From NCBI GenBank assembly GCA_947497905.1, contig CANMIH010000001.1, positions 372,001 to 436,000 of the forward strand: 64,000 bases of DNA, read 5' to 3'. Below are positions 26,688 to 35,792 of the stretch, piece by piece. The first letter of the stretch is position 1; every line of letters begins with the position of its first letter. Below the pieces are notes generated by a model. The model searched no databases. It saw only the letters and a program-made list of their open reading frames with translations, and was not told where the DNA came from. This stretch comes from an uncultured Pelagimonas sp. GTDB lineage: Bacteria; Pseudomonadota; Alphaproteobacteria; Rhodobacterales; Rhodobacteraceae. Both the position numbers and the translations under genes were made by a program.

Positions 26688-27675
26688 GCCGATTAGCCTT
26701 TTCACTGGCTGTGCGGTCACAGCGGTGTTTCTTTGGCTGGTTTTTCGTAATCTGCCCTTTCAGGAGTTTCTGGAGGCGCTTCAAAGCGCTGATCCCCAGT
26801 GGATCTTAATTGGGCTTGCGTTCTTCGCAGCGGGTTATCTCTGCAGAATCTGGCGTTGGCGGCAAATGCTCATCCAATTTAATACCAGCCTGAGTTTGGG
26901 CCGTTGTTCTGTACCGTTTATGATTTCAATTGCAGCGAACAATGTACTGCCATTCCGCGCGGGGGACGTTCTGCGTGGTGTGGCCTTCGCCAAATGGCTT
27001 GGTGTTCCGACGGCACGAGTTCTGGCCACCTTATTGGTTGAGCGTCTATTAGATTTGCTCTCGTTGATTTTGGCATTGGCCTTGGCACTTAGCCTTTTGA
27101 GCACGGGTCGAATGGGCCTGCAGTCACTTTTTGGGTGGAGTGCGTGGGGTCTTTTTGTGATTGCTTGCGCCATCGGCCTGTTTTTGCTGTTTTCCCGACT
27201 GTTCGAGCGTCCGGTTAATTGGACCATTCGACGCCTTCTATGGCGTAACCAAGGGCTTTCCAACAAGATGGAAGAGCAGGTGGACCACGTGTTTCAAACG
27301 CTTGCAAGTTTGGCAGACCGCACGCGCATGGTCAAATTGATGTTCTGGTCCCTAACGGCTTGGGCGTGTGAGGCTTGTGTATTTTATGCCGTTGCACGGT
27401 CGTTATCTGATATAACGGAGCCTATAGTGGCTTGGTTGGCTATGCCCGTTGGAACCCTTTCCACGATGTTACCGTCCACTCCAGGATACATCGGAACTTT
27501 CCACTTTTTTGTTATTCAAGTGACCGAAGCACTAGGAAATCCTGAGATTGCAGCTGCCGCGTTTGCGTTTCTCGTTCATCTAGCCTTGTTCATTCCCGCC
27601 ACTCTGTGGGGTGGTGCCTGTTTTGTATATTGGATCGTTACACGGCGCTGCACACAACTTCCTCAGGAAACGTAA
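26674..27675 (+). CDS. Lysylphosphatidylglycerol synthase-type transmembrane protein (flippase-like)
   Basis: A 333-residue protein with about eight membrane helices, matching the LPG synthase transmembrane (UPF0104/AglD) family: LAFFAAGYLCRIWRWRQML, AANNVLPFRAGDVLRGVAFAKWLG, LATLLVERLLDLLSL and STMLPSTPGYIGTFHFF. In aminoacyl-lipid enzymes this domain flips the lipid; stand-alone versions next to GT2 genes are thought to move or modify lipid-linked sugars. Nothing more specific can be said. It overlaps the GT2 gene by 14 bases. Confidence 0.85.
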   Translation: MRFRKPISLFTGCAVTAVFLWLVFRNLPFQEFLEALQSADPQWILIGLAFFAAGYLCRIWRWRQMLIQFNTSLSLGRCSVPFMISIAANNVLPFRAGDVLRGVAFAKWLGVPTARVLATLLVERLLDLLSLILALALALSLLSTGRMGLQSLFGWSAWGLFVIACAIGLFLLFSRLFERPVNWTIRRLLWRNQGLSNKMEEQVDHVFQTLASLADRTRMVKLMFWSLTAWACEACVFYAVARSLSDITEPIVAWLAMPVGTLSTMLPSTPGYIGTFHFFVIQVTEALGNPEIAAAAFAFLVHLALFIPATLWGGACFVYWIVTRRCTQLPQET

Positions 27676-27685
27676 TGAAGGTATC

Positions 27686-29020
27686 ATGACCAAACCAATC
27701 CTCTTTGAAAAACCTATTCGGGTTGCAATCGTTGGTGGCGGATTTGCGGGTTTGTCCTGCGCATACGATTTGGCGCGCTCAGGGCATGACGTCACGGTTC
27801 TGGAAGCTGAGGGAACTGTCGGGGGGCTTGCGGGAGCGTTTGAAACAAGCGGCGAAAAGCTAGACCGCTTCTACCATCACTGGTTTACAAATGATCTGGA
27901 AGTCATGGGGCTGATCGACGATCTTGGTATGTCTGATCAGGTCGTGACCAATCCGACAAACACAGGTGTGTTCTACGCGAACAAGATTTTCAAGCTATCG
28001 ACTCCTAAGGATCTGCTTCAGTTTACTGCGTTACCATTCTGGGATCGTATCCGGCTTGGTATTTTGACTCTGCGCGCGCGGCGGGTCAAAGATTGGATGG
28101 CTCTCGAAAGTGAGACAGCAGCAGACTGGCTGCGAAAACTGGGCGGAGAAAACGTTTATAAGGTCTTGTGGGAACCTCTATTGAAGGGGAAATTCGGCCC
28201 ATATGCTGAAGATGTCTCTGCAGTTTGGTTCTGGAATAAGCTAAAATTGCGTGGCGGTAGTCGTGGCAAGGGTGGTGAGGAACGCCTGGCCTATTTGAAG
28301 GGCAGCTTCTCGCGGCTTGCGGAGGAGATGGGAAAGCAGATCGTAGATCATGGTGGCAGTGTTCGCACCAACGCTCCCGTCACGCAGATCCTGCCAAATG
28401 AGGATGGAACTTGGATATGCAAGGGCTCTTGGGGAAGCGTTGAAGCAGACAAGGTTGTAGCGACGACAGCTTTGCCCCTTGTGGCTGATATGGTAGAAGA
28501 ATGGGCTCCGTCCGACTATCTACATAGTCTGCGCCGCATTGATTACCTTGCGAACATATGCCTTGTTCTACGGCTCGATAGATCTTTGTCCTCGACATAT
28601 TGGCTCAATGTCAATGACCCGAGTTTTCCTTATGTCGGTGTAATCGAGCATACTAATTTCGAGACACCTGAAGCATATGCCGGCGATCACGTCGTCTACT
28701 TGTCCAAGTATCTTCCTCACACCGATGAACTGTATAACATGACCGACGAAGAGGTTATGGAATTCTCAGTAACGCATATGCAACGTATGTTCCCCGACTT
28801 CAAAACGGAGTGGGTTCGAAACTATCATGTCTGGCGTGCCCGTTGGTCACAGCCAGTTGTTGGTAAGGATTATTCGAAGGCTATCCCAGACGCTGTTGGC
28901 CCGAAACCCGGATTTCATTTGTGCTCTATGGCTCAGATTTACCCAGAAGATCGCGGAACGAACTATGCTGTTCGCGAAGGTCGAAAAATGGCTGCCAAAT
29001 TGCTTGGAACTACGGGTTAG
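27686..29020 (+). CDS. FAD-dependent oxidoreductase (amine oxidase/protoporphyrinogen oxidase-like)
   Basis: A 444-residue flavoprotein with the N-terminal Rossmann fold VAIVGGGFAGLSCAYDLARSGHDVTVLEAEGTVGGLAGAF. The middle LDRFYHHWFTNDLEVMGLIDDLG and the C-terminal GFHLCSMAQIYPEDRGTNYAVREGRKMA are typical of a COG1232-like group that often lies in surface polysaccharide clusters, distantly related to UDP-galactopyranose mutase. The substrate could be a sugar nucleotide or lipid-linked sugar. ATG at 27686 follows GAAGG; the upstream in-frame GTG at 27611 lies inside the previous gene. Confidence 0.87.
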   Translation: MTKPILFEKPIRVAIVGGGFAGLSCAYDLARSGHDVTVLEAEGTVGGLAGAFETSGEKLDRFYHHWFTNDLEVMGLIDDLGMSDQVVTNPTNTGVFYANKIFKLSTPKDLLQFTALPFWDRIRLGILTLRARRVKDWMALESETAADWLRKLGGENVYKVLWEPLLKGKFGPYAEDVSAVWFWNKLKLRGGSRGKGGEERLAYLKGSFSRLAEEMGKQIVDHGGSVRTNAPVTQILPNEDGTWICKGSWGSVEADKVVATTALPLVADMVEEWAPSDYLHSLRRIDYLANICLVLRLDRSLSSTYWLNVNDPSFPYVGVIEHTNFETPEAYAGDHVVYLSKYLPHTDELYNMTDEEVMEFSVTHMQRMFPDFKTEWVRNYHVWRARWSQPVVGKDYSKAIPDAVGPKPGFHLCSMAQIYPEDRGTNYAVREGRKMAAKLLGTTG

Positions 29021-29027
29021 GTCGCAA

Positions 29028-30620
29028 ATGAAAGTCCAAAGATTTGATCTGTTTCTAATACTTATTGCGGCGACGGTTATAGCAGGTATGCTGCGCCAAA
29101 TAGTGGGTCCTTGGGATTGGGACATGAACCACATGATGTACTTTGGCCAACGGTTGTTGTCCGGAGAATTTCATTGGACGCAGGAGTTTGATGACAAACT
29201 TCCTGTGTTGCAGATAATCTTCGCAATCCCAGCAGCCTTTGATAGCATTTTGGTATGGTTCGCTATCGCCTTGGCTATGATTTTCGCCGGCGCGGTGGCA
29301 GTTGGTTTCATCATTAATGATATTCTATATCAGAATACCAAAATAGTCTCTATAGATCGCGCGCGCTTTGCGGTACTTGGCGGCGCTGTGACTTCGTATT
29401 TGGCGGTTTTTTTTCCTGGGAGAATCCATCATATTAATTCTCCCGCTGCGTCTCTTGCTGTCATTGCCTTGGCGCTGCTGATTTTTTCAGTTCAAATGCC
29501 CAGACGCAAAAAAATGTCGATAATACTATTCGTTGTGTCTGCTTTTGCAGCAAGTGTTGCCATTGGTATTCGACCCTACTTCGCTGTGGCTTCGATTGTC
29601 GGTGCTGTATGGGTTCACTTGCGTGCGATCAACGGGCGCGAAGAGCTTCTACCTGCGTTCCGTAGGACATTGACATGGGTAGGTCTTGTAGCTGCGTTTG
29701 GGCTTCTTGTGAACTTCTTCCCCTACGTTGTAATGGGGGAAACAGAAGTGTTTTTTGCTGGGATGGCAATGCTTGGTCAGGCGCTTAATCCGAAAAGCAC
29801 CTCTGAAATCCTATACAGCATATATCGTGCTCTCGCTACAGCGGAAGTTCTCGCTCAAGTTATCGTTTTTGTTTACTTGATATTTATTGTTTATGCTTTG
29901 ACTAAGGCAAATGGTTTGAGAAAAGATGGCAGTAGCGAAAAAGGGGCGCGGCGAAAGCTGTATCTTGATGTCGTCGCTTTTTCAGCCGTAATCCCTGCAA
30001 TGCTCCTGACTTCGATTTTGGGTCGGCATTTCTGGCCGCATTACTTGCAGATGTTTAGCCCGTTTATTGGCATGGGATTTGCTTTGTTTTTTGCTCTACG
30101 GTATAATAAAGCGGCCAAACTTAAAACGGGCGTCAGTCGACTGCGAGGGGCTTTTACTCTGACACTTGCCGTTGCGCTGGCCCTTGCAAGTATTGGGTAT
30201 CAGGTCAAAGTATACCTTTCGAGCCCGACAGAGCCCACTCTTGACCAGATCGCTGGGGCCGTCGAAGAGATCGTGAGCGAGCAAGAGGATAATCGCAGTG
30301 ATTTCTTATTTTTAGGCGGCCACGGTAGTATGTACACACATTGGAAGCTATCCGAGCCTCGGCATGGGTTTCCTCACGCTGCCAATACGAGTCATATTGT
30401 TTATCGAGGCTGGTGGGATGGTATTGAAATGCCTGCTCACTTTGGCCATCCAACCAACGCAAAAGATTACTGCGCGGACATTGAAGTCTTGGGGCCGTCG
30501 ATAGTTATAGTGGGCGATTTGTTGCACGAGTTTTCAGAGTTCTGCTTAAACCAAAGCGTAGCCTACAGACACTTTCGTAGTCTGCCCGAAGAAAACATAA
30601 CCGTGTTTGTAAGAGATTGA
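29028..30620 (+). CDS. Putative GT-C type membrane glycosyltransferase
   Basis: A 530-residue protein with roughly ten helices, hydrophobic from residue 7 on. The first outside loop reads WDWDMNHMMYFGQRLLSGEFHWTQEFDDKLPVLQ, with the acidic pair and K-P pattern seen in family 39-like GT-C enzymes that use polyprenyl-phosphate sugars. The soluble C-terminus (about 415-530) has FLFLGGHGSMYTHWKLSEPRH. It starts 7 bases after the FAD gene and is probably the last step of the unit, adding the sugar outside. Its base composition is the lowest-GC stretch of the window. Confidence 0.7.
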   Translation: MKVQRFDLFLILIAATVIAGMLRQIVGPWDWDMNHMMYFGQRLLSGEFHWTQEFDDKLPVLQIIFAIPAAFDSILVWFAIALAMIFAGAVAVGFIINDILYQNTKIVSIDRARFAVLGGAVTSYLAVFFPGRIHHINSPAASLAVIALALLIFSVQMPRRKKMSIILFVVSAFAASVAIGIRPYFAVASIVGAVWVHLRAINGREELLPAFRRTLTWVGLVAAFGLLVNFFPYVVMGETEVFFAGMAMLGQALNPKSTSEILYSIYRALATAEVLAQVIVFVYLIFIVYALTKANGLRKDGSSEKGARRKLYLDVVAFSAVIPAMLLTSILGRHFWPHYLQMFSPFIGMGFALFFALRYNKAAKLKTGVSRLRGAFTLTLAVALALASIGYQVKVYLSSPTEPTLDQIAGAVEEIVSEQEDNRSDFLFLGGHGSMYTHWKLSEPRHGFPHAANTSHIVYRGWWDGIEMPAHFGHPTNAKDYCADIEVLGPSIVIVGDLLHEFSEFCLNQSVAYRHFRSLPEENITVFVRD

Positions 30621-31325
30621 ATATCTGCTCGGTTTTATCGCACAACTCGATTGTGGGGGGCACCCAGTTGCCCCTAAGCCATCGAAGAAGTGATCCTCAA
30701 GATCTAAGTAAGCCAGGATTAGGCCAAGGGCTGAGCCTGAATCGTTATTGCTGCTAAGCGGTCTTTTTGTTTCACGTTGTGCACTCGAGGCTATGGTCTG
30801 GGTCTCAATCTGTATGCACCAAATCGCCAAAGAGTTTCATATGTGGTGGGGGCGACGTAGCTGGGATTGCGGATTCTGGTAAAGAAACGCGCCCATCGAC
30901 GGCGATGTCTGGTCTCGATAGTTGTAACGACAGCGCCTTGAATGCAAGATAGAGCTGCGCCACGTCTCGACAGAGCGCAATACGTGCGGGCCGCTCGGTT
31001 CTCGATGAAACCACCAAGCTGTCGCCTGGGGGCCGCGCGCACGGAGACACGCGTCTGGGGTCAGTCTTGGCCAACTGTCGACGCGTGATTGGCATCAAAA
31101 CAATGCACTCTATCAAAGCACCATCGGGTGGACGAGCAGATGAGTGGCTTTATCTCGGTGTGAAACTTACATAACGGGTAAGATTGGTGGGGCCTGGTTG
31201 TGCGAAATTTTAGAGAAACTGGCGGTTCGCAGGAGAAATGCACTGAAAAGTACCAGAAAATTCACGGATTCTTCAAGTTTCGTTTTTCAGAGTGTGGGCG
31301 ATAAAATTTACATGAAGAAGAATTG
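30621..31325. other. 705 bases without a confident gene, right flank of the low-GC block
   Basis: Contains a small hairpin (GGGGCA, loop CCCAGT, TGCCCC at 30657-30674) that may end the glycan operon, and overlapping minus-strand frames at 30791-31116 with no ribosome site and no known domain. The last 50 bases are AT-rich and probably carry the chemoreceptor promoter. No transposase or repeat ends were found. Confidence 0.5.
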
Positions 31326-33065
31326 ATGCCCCGTTTTCATATTGGAATCCCGTTGAGGATTTTTTCATTGGCTGCGTTTGCGATCTGCGCGTTGCTTGGG
31401 ACCAACCTGTATCTGTCCCAGTCTGCAAAACAAATGTTTCTGGATCAGCGCCGTCAGGTGCTTTTGACCCAGACGCAGGCGATATTTAAGATGTTTACCC
31501 AACTCGACGAACAACAAAAGTCGGGTCTCATCACGCTTGAGAAGGCGCAAATGCAGGGGGCTGAATTCCTGCGCGGGACGGATCTCGCTGTAGGAAGCAC
31601 TGCTTTGGCGACAACACTGGACGGCAAGGTGCTTGTTGCGAGGTCGGACCCGCCTGCGGACCTCGCCTTGAGCCCCTTGGAGCAAGGTGGTGAGACCGGC
31701 GTGTCTGAGCTCGGTGAAACGGAGGGTATGGTGTTAGACCAATCCGAGCTGGCCCAACTGAGCGCAGGTTTTGAGATCGGCGTGATGCAGGTTTTTGAAC
31801 CTTGGGGCTGGTCGCTTACGCTTGGCACCACCAAGATTGATCCGACAGGTAGCCTGGAGGCGATGCTCAGTGCTGTCGCGCCCATGGTATTCGGGCTGGC
31901 AGTTGTGTGTGTTGGATTGGCCTATGCCATCGTGCGCAGCATTTCTGCTCCGCTGCAACGATTGCAGGAAAGTCTTCAGGTCATTGTCACAAAGGACAAG
32001 AGCGTTGCCCTGGCTGAACAGGATAGCAAAGGTGCGATAGGGGAACTTGCGCGCGCAATGCGGGCGCTGCAGGTGATGGAGCGCCAGCAGGCCGGGGGCA
32101 AGGTACGGACGACAGATAATGGTGCCGATCATCAGGTCAGTGATGTGCTGCGCACCAAACTCTCGGCACTGGCGTCCGGAGATCTCGATTGTCGCATTGA
32201 GGCGCCCCTCTCTGAGGGGGAGGACGCGCTTTGCAGGGATTTCAATACATCAGTTGACCGGATCCATACACTGGTGTCAGGGATTGATGCGGCGCTGTCC
32301 GGTGTCGCTGATGATGTTCAGGGGATGACGACATCGGATTCTGAATGGCGTGGTCGAGCCTCCGAACAATCCCAAAGCTTGGTCCGCACGACTAGAGCGC
32401 TTGACGCCTTGACCCAAGCGGTGACCAAGTCAGAAGAGGGCACGCGGGCTGCGGCACTGAAAGCGTCAGAGTCCCGCCATCTCTCGCGGAATGGGCAAGA
32501 GGTGGTGACACTTACGATTACTGCCATGCAACAGATCGAGGAAAACTCTAAACGCGTGTTCGGGTTTGCCAAACTGATCGATGACATCGCGTTCCAGACC
32601 AATCTGCTGGCGTTGAATGCCGGAATCGAAGCCGCTCGGGCGGGGACATCGGGGCGCGGCTTTGCCGTGGTTGCGGAGGAAGTGCGGGGGCTTGCGGTGC
32701 GCGCCTCTGAAGCTGCGAAAGACATTTCCGGTCTGGTCAAAGAGGCGAATGCGCAGGTCGAGAAGGGCGCCTCACTTGCGCAGAGTTCTGGATTGGCTTT
32801 GGAGGAAATTGAAGCGCATACCCAACAGTTGCAGGATCTGATCAAATCGGTGGCCGCAATAACGGATGAACAAGCGCAAAGCCTGAGCGAAGCGTCGAGT
32901 TCGGTTGCCCAGCTTGAACAGGCCAGCCAGAGCGATGCGCGGGTGTCTATGGACACAGGCGGAACCGTTCAGCGCATGATGGAGCGTTTGGCGGATCTGA
33001 AACGGGCCGCGGAGGCGTTCCAGATGCCCGACAATAGCGCACTTGGTTTCGCCAAAGCCTCATAA
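31326..33065 (+). CDS. Methyl-accepting chemotaxis protein with reduced sensor domain
   Basis: A 579-residue chemoreceptor: helix 1 about residues 8-28, periplasmic part to 180, helix 2 about 181-205, HAMP, long coiled coil, and the signalling tip [42 protein letters not shown] near residues 418-460 that binds CheA and CheW. The sensor region keeps the [12 protein letters not shown] end of its downstream neighbour but lacks most cache-domain residues seen there. No C-terminal CheR/CheB pentapeptide. ATG at 31326 follows an A/G-rich GAAGAAGAA stretch; a TTG precedes it by one codon. Paralog of the next gene. Confidence 0.93.
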   Translation: MPRFHIGIPLRIFSLAAFAICALLGTNLYLSQSAKQMFLDQRRQVLLTQTQAIFKMFTQLDEQQKSGLITLEKAQMQGAEFLRGTDLAVGSTALATTLDGKVLVARSDPPADLALSPLEQGGETGVSELGETEGMVLDQSELAQLSAGFEIGVMQVFEPWGWSLTLGTTKIDPTGSLEAMLSAVAPMVFGLAVVCVGLAYAIVRSISAPLQRLQESLQVIVTKDKSVALAEQDSKGAIGELARAMRALQVMERQQAGGKVRTTDNGADHQVSDVLRTKLSALASGDLDCRIEAPLSEGEDALCRDFNTSVDRIHTLVSGIDAALSGVADDVQGMTTSDSEWRGRASEQSQSLVRTTRALDALTQAVTKSEEGTRAAALKASESRHLSRNGQEVVTLTITAMQQIEENSKRVFGFAKLIDDIAFQTNLLALNAGIEAARAGTSGRGFAVVAEEVRGLAVRASEAAKDISGLVKEANAQVEKGASLAQSSGLALEEIEAHTQQLQDLIKSVAAITDEQAQSLSEASSSVAQLEQASQSDARVSMDTGGTVQRMMERLADLKRAAEAFQMPDNSALGFAKAS

Positions 33066-33417
33066 AGTGCGCGAGGTGTCATCTGCTTGGCCAAGCGTCG
33101 GGTTGGAAGAATTCCGACCTGTTCTTGGGCATGATCTGGAGCTCAACATCGAGGCTGAGATCGTGGGCCTGCCTGCGGTGGCGGATGATTCGGATGAATG
33201 GCACAAAGGAGAAGTGTTTCTATTCCTTCGTATATGCCTGCTAATCTCTAAGGATTAAAACTTGTGCAGTGCTCAAATGAGCATCAGATCGGGGACAATT
33301 TTAGGGAACTAATTCTTTAGATATCACGAGGTGTTACGTCGGACTAGGTGAGGTGTTCATACCTTGTTTAGAGTGGCAACTGAGGTTGAGGCCAATCGTA
33401 AACAAGAGGCCGATATC
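33066..33417. other. 352-base gap between the two chemoreceptor genes
   Basis: Holds an open frame at 33043-33258 that starts inside the first receptor gene with no ribosome site and no known domain. The rest becomes AT-rich toward the second receptor (33250-33340) and probably carries its promoter. No clear terminator hairpin was found. Confidence 0.5.
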
Positions 33418-35205
33418 ATGCCCACTTCGTTCTTCAAGATTTCAACTCGTGTGTACGCAATGGCCGGTTTTGCCATCTTCGCCATGGCGGCTTTGGCGCT
33501 GTTTCTGATCAATCAGTCCTCGGACACCACATATAAGATGAGAGAGCAGGAGCTTGCCAACCTGACCGAAACTGCGACCACGCTTCTGGGGTCACTGGAC
33601 GCACAGGTTCAGGCTGGGACCATGACGCTGGAAGAGGCCCAGGCGCGCGGGGCTGAGGCTCTCAATGGGCTTCGATTTGGCACCGCAGGTTATTTCTTCG
33701 CCTATGACCTACAGGGGGTCACTCTGGTTCACCCCTTCATGCCGGATTGGATTGGCCAGAACAAAATGGATCTGGCTGACGTCAACGGCGTGCTCATCCT
33801 CGAAGAGATGATCAAAATCGTTCAGGGCCCGGAGGGTCACGGACCCGTTGTGTATCACTTCCAGAAACCTGACAGCGATGTGCAGCTGCAGAAGATCGGC
33901 TACGGTCGCCTGTTTGAGCCTTGGGGCTGGATGATCGGGACGGGCGCTTATGTGGAAGACATCGCCGCAGATGTCGCCATTTTGCGAAATGCCACCTTGG
34001 TTGCCCTGCTGGTGGCCGCAGGGGCGATGGCCACTATTTCGTTTTTTCTCACCCGCAGTGTCACACGCCCGCTTGAGCGGTTGCGCGCCCGGATTTCCAC
34101 ATTGTCGGAAAAGGACGTCGAAAGCGATGTCACGGATGTTGAGAACCGCAGCGAGATTGGCGAAATGGCACGAGGGCTTGAAATCCTGCGGGACGCCATG
34201 CGCCACAGCAATGAGCTTGAGCAGCGCGACATGCAGCGTGTGGAAGAGCAGGCGCAGGTTGTTGAAGTGCTGAATGCCAAACTGGCGGCGCTGGCCGATG
34301 GTGATCTGACCTGCCACATCGATCAGGCCTTCCCTGGTGAGTTCGAAACCACCCGCCGCGATTTCAATGCTGCTGTTGAGCGGATCACCAATCTGATCCG
34401 TCTGCTACTTGAGGGGATCAGTGACATCTCCTCTGAGAGCGCATCGCTTGAGGCCTCCTCGCAGGAGCTGAGCCGCCGGACAGAAACCCAGGCTGCCTCG
34501 CTTGAAGAGACCACAGCGGCCTTGAACGTTCTGACGGATTCTGTGCGTGAATCTGAGGGCGAGACCCATATGGCGTCTGAGCGGGCTGAGGCGTCAAAGA
34601 TGTTGTCTGAAAGTGGACAGGATGTGGTGTCGCAGACCATCAAGGCGATGGATGAAATCGAAGGCAGCTCGAAAGAGATTTTGGGTTTCATCACTTTGAT
34701 TGATGACATTGCGTTCCAGACCAATCTGTTGGCCCTGAACGCCGGTATCGAGGCGGCGCGCGCAGGCAAATCGGGTCGAGGTTTTGCGGTTGTCGCCGAA
34801 GAGGTGCGCGGGCTGGCCGTTCGGGCATCGCAGGCGGCCAAAGACATCACCGGATTGGTCACCAATGCCAATGAACAGGTTGAGGCGGGCGCATCTCTGG
34901 CGCAGGATTCTGGCGCTGCGTTGAACCAGATTGGTGAGAATGTGACCGAGCTGCAAAAGCTGATCCGCGCGGTTGCAGAAGCGACGACCGATCAGGCGCG
35001 CGGGCTGGGGGAGGTGGCGACCGCGGCCAACCAGCTTGATGAGGTGACCCAGCGCAATGCAGCCATGTTTGAGGAAACCTCAGCAACCACGCTGCGTCTA
35101 CGCAACAGTGTCGATGAGCTGCGCACTGCAGCCCGTCAGTTCCAGCTGCCGGCTCAGTCGCCTGCCTCTGGGATGGATGATGACGGGTATGCTCTGGCGT
35201 CCTAA
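33418..35205 (+). CDS. Methyl-accepting chemotaxis protein with sCache_2 sensor
   Basis: A 595-residue chemoreceptor: helix 1 about residues 10-33, a single-cache periplasmic domain (GTAGYFFAYDLQGVTLVHPF, GHGPVVYHFQKP, RLFEPWGWMIGTGAYVEDI), helix 2 about 190-212, HAMP with PLERLRARISTLSEKD, and the tip [42 protein letters not shown] near 425-465. sCache_2 receptors often sense organic acids. ATG 33418 is chosen (AGAGG before it); an in-frame frame from 33364 adds 18 unlike residues. No CheR pentapeptide at the end. A strong terminator follows. Confidence 0.95.
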   Translation: MPTSFFKISTRVYAMAGFAIFAMAALALFLINQSSDTTYKMREQELANLTETATTLLGSLDAQVQAGTMTLEEAQARGAEALNGLRFGTAGYFFAYDLQGVTLVHPFMPDWIGQNKMDLADVNGVLILEEMIKIVQGPEGHGPVVYHFQKPDSDVQLQKIGYGRLFEPWGWMIGTGAYVEDIAADVAILRNATLVALLVAAGAMATISFFLTRSVTRPLERLRARISTLSEKDVESDVTDVENRSEIGEMARGLEILRDAMRHSNELEQRDMQRVEEQAQVVEVLNAKLAALADGDLTCHIDQAFPGEFETTRRDFNAAVERITNLIRLLLEGISDISSESASLEASSQELSRRTETQAASLEETTAALNVLTDSVRESEGETHMASERAEASKMLSESGQDVVSQTIKAMDEIEGSSKEILGFITLIDDIAFQTNLLALNAGIEAARAGKSGRGFAVVAEEVRGLAVRASQAAKDITGLVTNANEQVEAGASLAQDSGAALNQIGENVTELQKLIRAVAEATTDQARGLGEVATAANQLDEVTQRNAAMFEETSATTLRLRNSVDELRTAARQFQLPAQSPASGMDDDGYALAS

Positions 35206-35230
35206 CCGGGGCCTGAAGACCCGCAAAGAA

Positions 35231-35262
35231 AAAGCGCCGCAGGATTGCTCCTGCGGCGCTTT
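35231..35262. terminator. Bidirectional terminator
   Basis: A perfect 14-bp stem AAAGCGCCGCAGGA / TCCTGCGGCGCTTT around TTGC, between the convergent chemoreceptor and bactofilin genes. Confidence 0.9.
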
Positions 35263-35282
35263 CTGCATCTAGGTCTAAGCGA

Positions 35283-35792
35283 TCAGCCTTCCAGAGGCGC
35301 CGCAGCGGCGGGCGCTGCTGCTGGAACCGGACGGGCTTTGCCACCATTAAGAGGGTCGTCCTGACGCTGAACCGAGCCTTCGAAGTGGGCGCCGGATTCG
35401 ATGGCGATTGTCTTGTGGATGATGTCACCTTCGACGCGCGCGGTTGCGGTCAGGCGAACTTTCAGACCACGGACACGGCCCACGATGCGGCCGTTGATCA
35501 CAACATCGTCGGCAATCACTTCGCCTTTGATGGTGGCCGATTCACCGATGGTCAGCAGATGGGCGCGAATGTCGCCTTCGACAGTGCCTTCGACCTGAAT
35601 GTCGCCGGTTGTTTTGATATTGCCAGTGATGTGCAGATCCGAGCTAAGCACCGATGCGGCAGGCTTCGGCTTGGGCGCGGTCGCCTTGAAGTCACTGGGA
35701 GCCGGGCGAGGAGCCTCGGGAGCAGCTGCGGGTTTGGCAGTTGTCTCTTCGGCTTTATGGCCGGGCTCGTTGATTTTGCTTTTAGAAAACAT
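35283..35792 (-). CDS. Bactofilin (polymer-forming cytoskeletal protein)
   Basis: A 169-residue protein. The N-terminal 50 residues are Pro/Ala/Lys-rich and disordered; the core has the repeating beta-helix pattern SDLHITGNIKTTGDIQVEGTVEGDIRAHLLTIGESATIKGEVIADDVVINGRIVGRVRGLKVRLTATARVEGDIIHKTIAIESGAHFEGSV. Bactofilins form filaments on the inner membrane and guide local cell-wall work. It follows the M23 peptidase gene with 11 bases of overlap, a pairing known for bactofilins. GAGG precedes the ATG by 9 bases. Confidence 0.94.
   Translation of the reverse strand: MFSKSKINEPGHKAEETTAKPAAAPEAPRPAPSDFKATAPKPKPAASVLSSDLHITGNIKTTGDIQVEGTVEGDIRAHLLTIGESATIKGEVIADDVVINGRIVGRVRGLKVRLTATARVEGDIIHKTIAIESGAHFEGSVQRQDDPLNGGKARPVPAAAPAAAAPLEG

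Noticed and set aside
30791-31116. Two overlapping minus-strand frames considered as a transposase remnant
   Set aside because: No transposase motif or terminal repeats, no ribosome site; kept only as a note on the gap.
31273-31304. Possible flagellar sigma-28 promoter before the first chemoreceptor (TCAAGTTT and GGCGATAA)
   Set aside because: Both boxes are close to consensus, but the spacing is 16 rather than 11 bases, so it is not claimed.
33043-33258. 71-codon plus-strand frame after the first chemoreceptor
   Set aside because: Starts inside the receptor gene, no ribosome site, no domain.
33409-33416. GCCGATAT just before the second chemoreceptor, like a sigma-28 -10 box
   Set aside because: It lies one base from the start codon and has no matching -35.
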